Assembly (NCBI RefSeq): GCF_014196255.1
Contig: NZ_JACIDH010000001.1
Coordinates: 620,001 to 684,000 of the forward strand
Reading direction: 5' to 3'
From: Sphingomonas pseudosanguinis
GTDB lineage: Bacteria; Pseudomonadota; Alphaproteobacteria; Sphingomonadales; Sphingomonadaceae
Length of the DNA stretch: 64,000 bases
Each line of letters opens with the position of its first letter. Within the stretch, counting starts at the first letter, position 1. This document shows, piece after piece, positions 28,728-37,393 of this stretch. Position numbers and translations under genes: made by a program. The notes beneath the pieces are model-generated. The model was not told where the DNA came from. It saw nothing but the letters and a program-made list of their open reading frames with translations, and did no database searches.

Positions 28728-29426
28728 TCAGCGGGCGCCGGCGGCGCGCAGCAGCGGTTGCAGGGCGTCCCAGGTAAAGACGCCCATGGCCTGCTTGCCG
28801 TTGATGAAGAAGCCGGGCGTGCCCTCGATCGTGTCGGGGGCGGCGGTGGTGATCGCGACCACCCGGTCGGCGGCGGCGCGGTCGGCCAGGCAAGCGCCGA
28901 TCTGAGCATCGCTGAGGCCGCCGGCCTTGCCGATCGCGCTCAGGCCGGCGCCATCGGCCAGCGCGCGCATCTGCGCCGCCAGCGGATAGGTGCCGATACG
29001 CTGGCCATTGGCCTGTTCATACTCCAGGCCGCGCGCCAGCCACATCTTTTGCTGCGCGAACATCGCGGTGTTCAGGCTGGCGAACTTCGCCGCCCCGCCA
29101 CAGCGCGCGATCAGCGCGGCGGCGAGGTCGAGCCGGTCGCGGATGAAGTGGCGGATCTCGACGCTGGTCGAACCCGATCGGACCATCTTGTCCTTCAGGA
29201 CGGGCTCGGCCTTCACCGCGAAATCGGCGCAGTGCGGGCAGGTATAGCTGACATATTCGACCAGCTTCACGCGCGCCGCCGGATTGCCGATGACGTAGGT
29301 CCCGGCGGGCGTCTGGGTGACGTGGGTGGTCCAGTCGACGCCCTTGCGCTGCGCTTGGGCGGCCATGGCCGTTGCGGGGAGGGCGAGACCGAGGCCGATC
29401 GCGGCCAGCGGCAGGAAAAGACGCAT
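28728..29426 (-). CDS. DsbA-family periplasmic thiol:disulfide protein
   Basis: The 232-residue protein has a Sec signal (MRLFLPLAAIGLGLALPATAMA) and a thioredoxin-like fold with active site CPHC (SYTCPHCADF) and cis-Pro segment GTPGFFINGKQ. CPHC is the classic strongly oxidising DsbA pair. The ATG at 29426 overlaps the TGA of dciA by one base, showing coupling; a GTG three bases earlier is the alternative. A second DsbA-like gene follows 28 bases later, likely a diverged duplicate. Confidence 0.9.
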   Translation of the reverse strand: MRLFLPLAAIGLGLALPATAMAAQAQRKGVDWTTHVTQTPAGTYVIGNPAARVKLVEYVSYTCPHCADFAVKAEPVLKDKMVRSGSTSVEIRHFIRDRLDLAAALIARCGGAAKFASLNTAMFAQQKMWLARGLEYEQANGQRIGTYPLAAQMRALADGAGLSAIGKAGGLSDAQIGACLADRAAADRVVAITTAAPDTIEGTPGFFINGKQAMGVFTWDALQPLLRAAGAR

Positions 29427-29941
29427 CACGACACCTTAGGAAGGCCGCGCGTCGCAGCAACGCCGGCGGCAAGCGATTCGAGCACGGCGCGAAGCTCCGG
29501 ATCGGCAATCTGGCGCAGGCCGTCGCCCATTTCCGGCGGCACCGGCTGCGGCTTGGGTGGCGCGGCGCGGCGGGGGGCGGCCATCGGCAGTTCGCCCTGG
29601 CGAATCTGCAACCGTGCGACCGCAGGATAGCCGAAGAAACGGTTCACCCGTTCGATGATCTCGGGCGCAATATGCTGCATCATCGGGGCGTGGGCGCCGC
29701 GCACGACCAGCGTCAGGACGCCATTCTGCTTCTCGCCCTGCGGAAAGCGGATCGATTCGGGGGCGCTGGCGGTCGACAGGCGCGGGCCGACGATGTCGGG
29801 CCAGCGGCTGACGATCGCGCTCTGTACGAAACCAAAGCGACGAAACGCCGCGCCGCCGATGGCGGGCAGCAGTTCGGACACCGCGCGGGGGCGGTTGGAA
29901 CGGGGGGGCGGCTCCTGGGGGGCGCGGACGCGCTTGCTCAT
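29426..29941 (-). CDS. DciA-like DUF721 protein
   Basis: The 171-residue protein carries the DUF721 (DciA-like) domain: ELLPAIGGAAFRRFGFVQSAIVSRWPDIVG, then LTLVVRGAHAPMMQHIAPEIIERVNRFFGY. In bacteria lacking DnaC, DciA helps load the replicative helicase DnaB. The C-terminal third is extra and charged. The ATG at 29941 has GGAG six bases upstream; upstream ATGs are weaker. It is divergent from mutY with only 26 bases between starts, so promoters overlap coding DNA, and it is coupled to the DsbA-like gene behind it. Confidence 0.82.
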   Translation of the reverse strand: MSKRVRAPQEPPPRSNRPRAVSELLPAIGGAAFRRFGFVQSAIVSRWPDIVGPRLSTASAPESIRFPQGEKQNGVLTLVVRGAHAPMMQHIAPEIIERVNRFFGYPAVARLQIRQGELPMAAPRRAAPPKPQPVPPEMGDGLRQIADPELRAVLESLAAGVAATRGLPKVS

Positions 29942-29967
29942 ATCGGGCTCCATGCCATAGCGGGCGG

Positions 29968-31029
29968 GTGGACGCCAAGCATTCATCATCGCCCGCCCCC
30001 TTGGACGGCGGCCCCGCCGCCCGGCTGCTCGCCTGGTACGACCGTCATGCCCGCGACCTGCCCTGGCGCAGCAAGCCGGGGGAGGTGCCCGACCCGTACC
30101 GTGTCTGGCTGTCCGAGGTGATGCTGCAACAGACGACGGTGGCGGCGGTCACTCCGCGCTTCACCACCTGGGTCGCGCGTTGGCCCGATGTCGCGAGTCT
30201 CGCCGCCGCGCCGGACGAGGACATCATGGCCGCCTGGGCGGGGCTGGGCTATTATGCCCGCGCCCGCAATCTGGTGAAGGCGGCGCGGGCGGTGGTCGCC
30301 GAGCATGGCGGACGCTTTCCCGGGACCGAGGCCGAATTACGCGAACTGCCGGGGCTGGGCGCCTATACGGCGGCGGCGGTGGCGGCGATCGCGTTCGGCG
30401 AGCGCGCGGTGGTGGTCGATGCCAATGTCGAGCGGGTGGTCGCACGCGTGTTCGCAATTCAGACGCCGCTACCTGCCGCGCGCCCGGCGATCCGGGAGGC
30501 GACGGACCGCATCACCCTCGACACGCGCGCCGGTGATTTCGCGCAGGCGATGATGGACCTGGGATCGTCGATCTGCACCGTGAAGAAGCCGCAATGCCTG
30601 CTCTGTCCGATCGCGGTCGATTGCCGCGCGCGGGCCGAGGGGATTGCCGAGACATTGCCCGCCAAGGCCCCGAAGAAGAAGCGGCCCTATCGTCACGGCA
30701 CCATCTTCTGGATCGAGCGCAATGGCCATGTCTGGCTGGTGCGGCGGCCGGACAAGGGACTGCTGGGCGGGATGCGCGCGCTGCCGACCGGGCCGTGGAC
30801 GGACGAGCGGCCGGGGCTCGCCGATGCGCCGGCCAAGGGGCCGTGGGTCGTGTTGAACGACACGGTCGTGCATGGCTTCACCCATTTCGAACTGGAACTG
30901 GCGCTGGCCCGGACGGACGGCGTGCCGGCCGATCCCGATGCGGGAGAATGGTGGCCGATCAAGGATTTGGGAACTGCCGGCCTGCCTACGCTGTTCGCGC
31001 GGGCAGCCGATCGATTGAAAGGGGCCTGA
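29968..31029 (+). CDS. mutY: A/G-specific adenine glycosylase
   Basis: MutY removes adenine mispaired with 8-oxoguanine. The 353-residue protein has the catalytic Glu in WLSEVMLQQTTVAAV, the helix-hairpin-helix LPGLGAYTAAAV, the catalytic Asp in VVVDANVERVV, the [4Fe-4S] site C-x6-C-x2-C-x5-C (CTVKKPQCLLCPIAVDC) and a C-terminal NUDIX-like 8-oxoG recognition domain. The start is GTG. It is divergent from dciA and its stop is followed immediately by the serine hydrolase gene. Confidence 0.95.
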   Translation: MDAKHSSSPAPLDGGPAARLLAWYDRHARDLPWRSKPGEVPDPYRVWLSEVMLQQTTVAAVTPRFTTWVARWPDVASLAAAPDEDIMAAWAGLGYYARARNLVKAARAVVAEHGGRFPGTEAELRELPGLGAYTAAAVAAIAFGERAVVVDANVERVVARVFAIQTPLPAARPAIREATDRITLDTRAGDFAQAMMDLGSSICTVKKPQCLLCPIAVDCRARAEGIAETLPAKAPKKKRPYRHGTIFWIERNGHVWLVRRPDKGLLGGMRALPTGPWTDERPGLADAPAKGPWVVLNDTVVHGFTHFELELALARTDGVPADPDAGEWWPIKDLGTAGLPTLFARAADRLKGA

Positions 31030-31032
31030 GTG

Positions 31033-32358
31033 ATGATGCGTCATATGATGTTGACGGGCGGGGCGATGCTGACCCTGCTGGGTGCCGCCGCCCCGGCGCA
31101 GATCGCGCGCCCGGCCCAGCCAGCCCCGAAGGCGACGGCCGCCAGGCTGCCCGCGACGCAGGCGCTGTTCGACAGCTATGTCCGCTCGGGCAAGATGCCC
31201 GGCATCGTCGCGGCGATCGGTCGGCAGGGCCAGTCGCCGGTCTTCATCTCGGCCGGGCGCACCGCGCTCGCCGCCAATGCGCCCGCCGTCGGGCCGGACA
31301 CGCTGTGGCGCGTCTATTCGATGACCAAGCCGGTCACCGCCATGGCGGCGATGATCCTTATCGAGGAAGGCAAGCTCGGCCTCGACCAGCCGCTGTCCGA
31401 CATCTATCCCGCCTATCGGCAGATGCGGGTGCTGACCAATGCCGACACCTCGTTGGAGAGCCGGCCCGCGACCAGGCCGATCACCATCCGCAACCTGCTG
31501 ACCCACACGGCGGGGCTGGGGTACAGCATCACCACCAAGGGGCCGCTGCTGAAGGAATATGAGCGGCTGGGCATCGTGCCCTTCACCGCCAATGCGCAGG
31601 TGGAGGCGGCGGTGCGCCGGGTCCGCCCCACGAGCCTCCAGCAATTCGCCGAGCGCGTCGCGACCCTGCCGCTGATCGCCGAGCCGGGGACGAAGTGGAG
31701 CTATTCCATCGGCCTCGACGTCATGGCGGCGGTGGTCGAGAAGGTGTCGGGCATGCCGTTCGAGCGCTTCGTCCAGACGCGTCTCTTCGATCCGCTGAAG
31801 ATGAATTCCAGCTATTGGCGGGTGCCCGCATCGGCCGCCAACCGGCTGGTCACCAACTATACGTTTCTGGGCGATCAGTTGGTGCCGGTCGATCCGGGCG
31901 CGACCTCGGTCTTTCTCCAGGCGCCCAGCTTTCCCTATGGCGGCGCGGGGCTGGTAATGTCGGCGCGCGACTATGACCGCTTCCTCCAGATGCTGCAGAA
32001 TGGCGGCACGGTCGACGGTGTCCGCGTGATGAAGCCGGAGACGGTGAAGCTCGCCATGTCCGACCTGTTGCCCGCCGGAGTCCGCTTTGCCGGTGTATCG
32101 GGGTCGACCGGGGGTAGCGGGGGCGGGGTGCCGACCGGCTATGGCGCGGGTGGATCGGTGACGCTGGCCGACACGCCGGGCGGGCCGGGCAAGGGCACCT
32201 ATGGCTGGGGCGGCGCGGCGGGGACGGTCGCCTATGTCGACCCGACGCGCGGGGTCCGCGGCACGATCATGGTCAATTATTTCCCCGCCGACCGTTGGCC
32301 GCTGAAGCGCGATCTGGCGGCGGCGCTTTATCAGGACATGGGGGCGGCACGCCGGTGA
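31033..32358 (+). CDS. Serine hydrolase of the class C beta-lactamase/PBP-like family
   Basis: The 441-residue protein has a short signal (to about residue 20, ML..LLGAAAPAQ), then the beta-lactamase-related fold with the nucleophile motif SMTK (VYSMTKPVTAMA), the second motif Tyr in WSYSIGLDV, and a glycine-rich third region (YGWGGAAGTVAYVDP). This matches the EstB/serine-hydrolase branch that cleaves esters or peptides rather than a dedicated beta-lactamase. AGGGG lies eight bases before the ATG at 31033; GTG at 31030 and ATG at 31036 are alternatives. It ends with a GTGA overlap with nudC. Confidence 0.88.
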   Translation: MMRHMMLTGGAMLTLLGAAAPAQIARPAQPAPKATAARLPATQALFDSYVRSGKMPGIVAAIGRQGQSPVFISAGRTALAANAPAVGPDTLWRVYSMTKPVTAMAAMILIEEGKLGLDQPLSDIYPAYRQMRVLTNADTSLESRPATRPITIRNLLTHTAGLGYSITTKGPLLKEYERLGIVPFTANAQVEAAVRRVRPTSLQQFAERVATLPLIAEPGTKWSYSIGLDVMAAVVEKVSGMPFERFVQTRLFDPLKMNSSYWRVPASAANRLVTNYTFLGDQLVPVDPGATSVFLQAPSFPYGGAGLVMSARDYDRFLQMLQNGGTVDGVRVMKPETVKLAMSDLLPAGVRFAGVSGSTGGSGGGVPTGYGAGGSVTLADTPGGPGKGTYGWGGAAGTVAYVDPTRGVRGTIMVNYFPADRWPLKRDLAAALYQDMGAARR

Positions 32359-33209
32359 GTATTTTGGGTTTTACCGGCGGTCGGCTCGACCGTGCCGATC
32401 CGCTGCGGCACGACGAAGCGGGGTTCGCGGCCGCGCTGGCCGATCCGGCGGCGCGGCGGCTGGTCCTGGACGGCTATGAGCCCGCCATGGCGGACGGGCG
32501 GCTGGGCTGGACCGCGATCGATCCGGGCGACGCGGCGGAGGATCATGTCCTGCTCGGCCTGGAAGACGGCGTGCCCCATTTCGCCCGGCTGACCACCGAG
32601 CCGGCCAGCGGGCGTTCGTTCGAGATGATCGCGGCGCTGCATGCGCTGGCACCGGGCGAGGCGGCGACCTATGCGGCGGCGCGCTCGGTGCTCGACTGGC
32701 ATGCGCGGCATCGCTTCTGCGCGCGCTGCGGAGCGGCGACGCATCCCTTTCGCGCGGGCTGGGGCCGGCGCTGCCCGGCGTGCGGCACCGAGCATTTCCC
32801 GCGCGTCGACCCGGTCGTGATCATGATCGCCGAGCATGACGGTCGTGCGCTGCTGGGCCGCCAGCCCGCCTTTCCGCCGGGACGCTATTCGGCGCTGGCC
32901 GGATTTCTGGAGCCCGGCGAATCGATCGAGGAAGCGGTCGCGCGCGAGCTGTTCGAGGAAGCCGGCGTGCGGGTGCGGGACGTCCGCTACATCGCCAGCC
33001 AGCCCTGGCCGTTCCCGTCGTCGCTGATGATCGCCTGCGTCGCGACCGCGCTGGACGACCGGCTGACCATCGACCGGACCGAGCTGGAGGATGCGATCTG
33101 GGTGTCGCGCGACGAAGTGCGGGCCGCGCTGGCGGGGGACGAATCGCGCTTCGGCGTGCCGCCGGCTTACGCGATCGCGCATACGCTGTTGAGGGAATGG
33201 GCCGCGTAA
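32355..33209 (+). CDS. nudC: NAD+ diphosphatase (NudC)
   Basis: NudC hydrolyses NADH and NAD-capped RNA. The 284-residue protein has a four-cysteine zinc site (CARC and CPAC), the Nudix box beginning GFLEPGESIEEAVARE with FEEAG, and the NudC-specific SQPWPFPSSLM (SQPWPFPxS) segment. The GTG start at 32355 overlaps the stop of the serine hydrolase gene by 4 bases, implying co-translation. It is followed by a family B repeat. Confidence 0.95.
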   Translation: MSILGFTGGRLDRADPLRHDEAGFAAALADPAARRLVLDGYEPAMADGRLGWTAIDPGDAAEDHVLLGLEDGVPHFARLTTEPASGRSFEMIAALHALAPGEAATYAAARSVLDWHARHRFCARCGAATHPFRAGWGRRCPACGTEHFPRVDPVVIMIAEHDGRALLGRQPAFPPGRYSALAGFLEPGESIEEAVARELFEEAGVRVRDVRYIASQPWPFPSSLMIACVATALDDRLTIDRTELEDAIWVSRDEVRAALAGDESRFGVPPAYAIAHTLLREWAA

Positions 33210-33211
33210 AT

Positions 33212-33335
33212 CCTCCCCGGCACGGGGAGGGCGACCGTGCGCAGCACGGTGGAGGGGGGCTTCCACACGGGATGCCCCTTGCTGCACGCCCCCTCCGTCA
33301 GGGCTTCGCCCTGCCACCTCCCCTTGCAGGGGAGG
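33212..33335. repeat. Paired palindromic repeat, family B (copy 2)
   Basis: The same layout as the copy at 19494-19615: outer CCTCCCC...GGGGAGG hairpins with inner hairpins ACCGTGC-GCA-GCACGGT (33234-33250) and CAGGGC-TTC-GCCCTG (33299-33313). The first inner stem differs from copy 1 in several positions yet stays fully paired. It separates the convergent nudC and pheA. Confidence 0.85.
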
Positions 33336-33346
33336 AAATTTGGGAT

Positions 33347-34237
33347 TTACCCCCGTTGCCGCGCCTGGCGGTAGGTCCCCAGCAACCGAACCCATTTGCT
33401 GTGGAACCCCAGTTCCTCGATCGCGCGGTCGAACGCCGGCTCGCCCGGCCGGCCGACGACGTCGCAGTAGAATTCGGTGGCGGCGAAACTGCCGCCGCGC
33501 TGATAGCTTTCCAGCTTCGTCATGTTGACGCCGTTCGTCGCGAACCCGCCCATCGCCTTGTAGAGCGCGGCGGGGATGTTCTTCACCTCGAAGATCAGGC
33601 TGGTCATCCACGGACCCTCGCCGACCGGCGGCTGGCCGCCGCGCGCCAGGACCACGAAGCGGGTCATGTTGTGCTCGCCGTCCGACACATCCTCGGACAG
33701 CAGCGTCAGCCCGTAAAGCTCGGCCGCGCGCGGCGGGGCGAGCGCGGCGATGCGGGGATCGGCCATCTCGGCGACGCGCGCGGCGGCGCCCGCCGTATCG
33801 GCATAGGCGATCGGGCGCAGGCCATGCGCGCGCAGCCAGTGGCGGCACTGGCCCAGCGCCTGCGGGTGGCTCATCACCTCGACCAGTTCGTCGCGCGTGC
33901 CCGTCGTCATCAGCGCGTGGCGGATCGACAGGAAATGCTCGCCGATGATGACCAGCCCGGATTCGGGCAGCAGGAAATGTATGTCGGCGACGCGGCCGTG
34001 CAGCGAATTCTCGATCGGGATGATCGCATGATCGACCTTGCCCGACTTCACCGCCTCCAGCGCGTCGGCGAAATCGAAGCAGGGTAGCGGCAGGCCATCC
34101 GGAAACGCCTCGATCGCGGCGACATGGCTGTTGGCGCCCGGCGCCCCCTGGAACGCGACGCCGCGCGCGGGCTCGGCCAGCGCGGCATGGGTCATCGCCT
34201 CGACGATGGGGCGGGCGGGGGCGGCGTAATTGTCCAT
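33347..34237 (-). CDS. pheA: Prephenate dehydratase
   Basis: PheA turns prephenate into phenylpyruvate in phenylalanine synthesis. The 296-residue monofunctional enzyme has VAFQGAPGANSH, IPIENSLHGRVADIHFLL, the ACT regulatory domain (TSLIFEVKNIPAALYKAMGGF) and ESYQRGG for feedback binding of phenylalanine. There is no chorismate mutase domain. The TRFVVLAR segment with the catalytic Thr is present. It is convergent with nudC and divergent from the cytochrome c gene. Confidence 0.95.
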   Translation of the reverse strand: MDNYAAPARPIVEAMTHAALAEPARGVAFQGAPGANSHVAAIEAFPDGLPLPCFDFADALEAVKSGKVDHAIIPIENSLHGRVADIHFLLPESGLVIIGEHFLSIRHALMTTGTRDELVEVMSHPQALGQCRHWLRAHGLRPIAYADTAGAAARVAEMADPRIAALAPPRAAELYGLTLLSEDVSDGEHNMTRFVVLARGGQPPVGEGPWMTSLIFEVKNIPAALYKAMGGFATNGVNMTKLESYQRGGSFAATEFYCDVVGRPGEPAFDRAIEELGFHSKWVRLLGTYRQARQRG

Positions 34238-34364
34238 GGCGCGGTGGCGTAAAGCGGGGGAGGCACGCGATCAAGGCGCGAACCCCGAAGCAAAACTTGC
34301 CGTCCGCGAAAGCCGCACCTAAGGTCGGCGTTCAGGAGAGATATTGGCGGGGCAGCGACAAGCG

Positions 34365-35075
34365 ATGGACCTAAAGACCAATACGATCGCGGGATGGGTG
34401 CTTGGCGCGGCTGGTGCGGCGCTTGGACTCTCGATCGTCGGCGGCATGATCTACCATGGTGGACGTCCCGAAAAGATGGGCTACCCCATCGAAGGCGTGG
34501 AGGCCGAAGGCTCTGGCGGCGGGGCCGCCGAGGTGCCGATCGCTTCGCTTCTGCCCGGCGGCGATCCGGCCAAGGGCGCCGAAGTGTTCAAGAAATGCGC
34601 GGCATGCCACACCATCAACCAGGGCGGCGCGAACGGCATCGGCCCCAATCTCTATGCGACGATGGGCGAAGCCATCGCGCAGGGTAAGGGCGGCTTTGCC
34701 TTCTCGGACGCGCTGAAGGCGGTCGGCGGCACCTGGGACTGGGACAAGATGAACGCGTGGCTGACCTCCCCGCGTAAATTCGCGCCCGGCACCAAGATGA
34801 CCTTTGCCGGCCTGTCCAATCCGCAGGACCGCGCGAACGTGATCCTGTATCTCAACCAGCAGGGATCGAACCTGCCGCTGCCCGCCGCGCCCGCCGCCAA
34901 GGCGGAACCCGCCGCGGGCGAGGCACCCGCCAACGCCGCCGACGCGGCGGTCCAGAAGGTCGAGGACGATCCGCGCGGCGAGACCGGCGCGATCGCCAAT
35001 ACCGGCACGCCGGCCAGCGGCGCGCCCTCGGTCGATCCGCAGGCCGCGATCGAAGGCGCCAAGGCACCGCGCTGA
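34365..35075 (+). CDS. Membrane-anchored c-type cytochrome
   Basis: The 236-residue protein has an uncleaved N-terminal membrane anchor (about 9-31, GWVLGAAGAALGLSIVGGM), a class I cytochrome c domain with haem motif CAACH (KKCAACHTINQGG) and axial Met in GTKMTFAG, and an Ala/Pro-rich C-terminal tail. It resembles membrane cytochrome c552/CycM, which carries electrons from the bc1 complex to terminal oxidase in alphaproteobacteria. The ATG at 34365 is used; a TTG at 34344 with AGGAG five bases before it is a serious alternative that would add seven residues. Confidence 0.88.
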   Translation: MDLKTNTIAGWVLGAAGAALGLSIVGGMIYHGGRPEKMGYPIEGVEAEGSGGGAAEVPIASLLPGGDPAKGAEVFKKCAACHTINQGGANGIGPNLYATMGEAIAQGKGGFAFSDALKAVGGTWDWDKMNAWLTSPRKFAPGTKMTFAGLSNPQDRANVILYLNQQGSNLPLPAAPAAKAEPAAGEAPANAADAAVQKVEDDPRGETGAIANTGTPASGAPSVDPQAAIEGAKAPR

Positions 35076-35098
35076 GGCTGGTCGACATTCTCTCCATT

Positions 35099-35233
35099 CC
35101 TCCCCTGCAAGGGGAGGTGTCAGGCCATGGGCCTGACGGAGGGGTGTCCCCATGCGCGGGATCGATCGTAACTCACGACCGGCGACACCCCTCCGTCAAG
35201 CCTTCGGCTTGCCACCTCCCCTTGCAGGGGAGG
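35099..35233. repeat. Paired palindromic repeat, family B (copy 3)
   Basis: Outer CCTCCCCTGCAAGGGGAGG hairpins on both sides with inner hairpins TCAGGCC-ATG-GGCCTGA (35120-35136) and CAAGCC-TTC-GGCTTG (35197-35211). The inner stems differ in sequence from the other copies but remain paired. Confidence 0.85.
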
Positions 35234-35257
35234 ATATGAACGATGCGGGAGTTCCTC

Positions 35258-36301
35258 ATGGATGCGTGGCTGTCCGCCCTCGGCGTGACGCATCCCGTGT
35301 TGCAGGCCCCGATGGCGGGGGTTTCGACGCCGGCCATGGCGGCGGCGGTGAATGCGGCCGGCGGGCTGGGCGCGATCGCGCTCGGCGCCAGCGATCCGGC
35401 CCAAGCGGGCGCGATGATCGCCGAGACGCGTGCGCGGACCGACCGGCCGTTCAACGTCAATCTGTTCGTCCATGCCCCGCCCCGCCGCGACCCGGTGGTG
35501 GAGGCGGCGTGGTGCGAGGCGTTGCGCCCGGCCTTCGCCGAGCAGGACGCCGAGCCGCCCGCACATTTGCGCGCCATCTATCCGAGCTTTGCCGAGGACG
35601 ATGCGATGCTGGCGCTGTTGCTGGAGGCGCGGCCGGCGGTGGTCAGCTTTCATTTCGGCTTACCCGATGCGGCGCGCATCACTGCTTTGAAGGGGGTGGG
35701 TTGCCTGTTGCTGGCGAGCGTGACCTCGCTCGCCGAAGCGCAGAGCATATGCCGCGCGGGCATCGATGTGCTGGTCGCGCAAGGCTATGAGGCGGGTGGA
35801 CACCGCGGCGTGTTCGACCCCGACGTGCATGACGACCGGCTGGGGACGCTGGCGCTGACACGTTTGCTCGCGGTGAAGGCGGATCGCCCCGTGATCGCGG
35901 CCGGCGGCATCATGGATGGCAGCGGCGTGGCGGCGGCCCTCAGCCTGGGTGCTGCGGCGGCCCAGCTCGGCACGGCCTTTATCGCCTGCCCCGAAAGCGC
36001 GGCCGATGCGGGCTATCGCGCGGCGCTGATGGGGGAGGGGGCGGCGCATACGGTGATGACGCGCGCCATTTCGGGGCGGCCGGCGCGCTGTTTGCCCAAT
36101 CGCTTCACCACACTGGGGGCGGGACTGTCGGTGCGTGTGCCCGATTATCCGGTGGCCTATGATGCGGGCAAGGCGCTGAATGCTGCGGCCAAAGCACGCG
36201 GCGAGGTGGGCTATGGGGCGCAATGGGCGGGGCAGGGGGCGCCCTTGGCGCGGGCGATGCCGGCGGGGGATTTGGTGCGCGCGATCGTCGCGGAGATGTG
36301 A
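35258..36301 (+). CDS. NAD(P)H-dependent flavin oxidoreductase, nitronate monooxygenase-like
   Basis: The 347-residue TIM-barrel flavoprotein has the N-terminal GVTHPVLQAPMAGVSTPAMA, the FMN phosphate region AQGYEAGGHRG, VIAAGGIMDGSGVAAAL and the GAAAAQLGTAF segment. This is the 2-nitropropane dioxygenase/nitronate monooxygenase family; some members are enoyl reductases, so the substrate is open. The ATG at 35258 has GGGAG six bases upstream and is preferred over the ATG 15 bases earlier. It lies alone between two repeat pairs. Confidence 0.85.
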   Translation: MDAWLSALGVTHPVLQAPMAGVSTPAMAAAVNAAGGLGAIALGASDPAQAGAMIAETRARTDRPFNVNLFVHAPPRRDPVVEAAWCEALRPAFAEQDAEPPAHLRAIYPSFAEDDAMLALLLEARPAVVSFHFGLPDAARITALKGVGCLLLASVTSLAEAQSICRAGIDVLVAQGYEAGGHRGVFDPDVHDDRLGTLALTRLLAVKADRPVIAAGGIMDGSGVAAALSLGAAAAQLGTAFIACPESAADAGYRAALMGEGAAHTVMTRAISGRPARCLPNRFTTLGAGLSVRVPDYPVAYDAGKALNAAAKARGEVGYGAQWAGQGAPLARAMPAGDLVRAIVAEM

Positions 36302-36305
36302 GGGG

Positions 36306-36413
36306 CGTGGCCTTCGACTTCGCTTAGGCTGAACGGCTGAAATATTGTGCGTCCTTTAGGCCGAATGGATAACATACTGCCCCCGTTCAGCCTGAGCGAA
36401 GTCGAAGGCCACG
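36306..36413. repeat. Paired palindromic repeat, family A (copies 10 and 11)
   Basis: Forward copy at 36306-36336 (one base of the core changed, CGCTTA for CGCTCA) and reverse copy at 36383-36413 with a 46-base spacer. It lies between two convergent genes. Confidence 0.82.
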
Positions 36414-36472
36414 GGCTAACCGCGCCCCTAAAGGACGAAGCCCCCACCCCGAAGAGCAGGGGCCATCATCCA

Positions 36473-37360
36473 TTACGCCTGTTCGGCGTCCTTGCGGGCG
36501 CGTTCCTCATAGAAGTTGCGCACCACGTCCCACGCCTCCTCGGCGGTCTCGACATAGGTGAAGATGCCGAGATCGCGCTCGGACACCACGCCTTCCTCGA
36601 CCAGCGCCTCGAAATTGACGACGCGCTCCCAGAACTCGCGGCCGAACAGCAGCACCGGGATGGGCTGGATCTTGCCGGTCTGGATCAGGGTCAGCAGTTC
36701 GAACAGCTCGTCGAACGTGCCGAAGCCGCCGGGGAAGGCCGCCAGCGCGCGCGCGTGCAACAGGAAGTGCATCTTGCGCAGCGCGAAATAGTGGAACTGC
36801 AGGGACAGCGACGGCGTGACGTACGGGTTCGGCGCCTGCTCGTGCGGCAGGACGATGTTCAGGCCCACCGACTCGGCGCCGACGTCCGCCGCACCGCGAT
36901 TGGCGGCTTCCATGATCGAAGGGCCGCCGCCCGAGCAAACCACGAACTGGCGCATGCCCCTATCGTCGCGCGGCAGGCGGCTGGTGATCTGGGCCAGCTC
37001 GCGCGCGATGTCGTAGTATTTGCTTTTGGCGACCAGATTCTCGGCGATCTTGCGCGACTTGTCGTCATGCGCCAGCTCGAGCAGCGCCTGCGCCTTGGCC
37101 GGCTCCGGAATACGCGCCGAGCCATAGAAGACGAAGGTCGAGGCGATCTTGGCCTCTTCGAGCAGCAGCTGCGCCTTCAGCAGTTCCAGCTGGAAACGGA
37201 CGGGACGAAGGTCTTCGCGCAGCAGGAAGTCCATGTCCTGAAAGGCCAGCGTATAGGCGGGGCTTTCGGTCTGCGGCGTCGAGACGATCGTCTTGGCGCT
37301 TTCGGCGTCCTGGCTGGCGTTGGGGAAGACGCGGTTCGGTACTTGGGTTTTATCGGTCAT
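36473..37360 (-). CDS. LOG-family protein (TIGR00730-type Rossmann fold)
   Basis: The 295-residue protein has the family signature PGGFGTFDELFE and an upstream VCSGGGPSIMEAANRGA, the nucleotide-phosphate site of LOG/YgdH-like proteins. Known members remove ribose 5-phosphate from cytokinin nucleotides or hydrolyse AMP-like nucleotides (PpnN). The N-terminal extension of about 75 residues before STFVFYGSARIP is typical of the long bacterial type. Its exact substrate is not known. It sits next to the extensin-like gene on the same strand. Confidence 0.87.
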   Translation of the reverse strand: MTDKTQVPNRVFPNASQDAESAKTIVSTPQTESPAYTLAFQDMDFLLREDLRPVRFQLELLKAQLLLEEAKIASTFVFYGSARIPEPAKAQALLELAHDDKSRKIAENLVAKSKYYDIARELAQITSRLPRDDRGMRQFVVCSGGGPSIMEAANRGAADVGAESVGLNIVLPHEQAPNPYVTPSLSLQFHYFALRKMHFLLHARALAAFPGGFGTFDELFELLTLIQTGKIQPIPVLLFGREFWERVVNFEALVEEGVVSERDLGIFTYVETAEEAWDVVRNFYEERARKDAEQA

Positions 37361-37393
37361 TTTGGATGATGTAGGGGATCGCTTCCGCTCGCG

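Noticed and set aside
31033..32358. A true class C beta-lactamase resistance gene
   Set aside because: The SxxK motif is present, but the other motifs fit the general serine hydrolase/esterase group, and there is no ampR-like neighbour.
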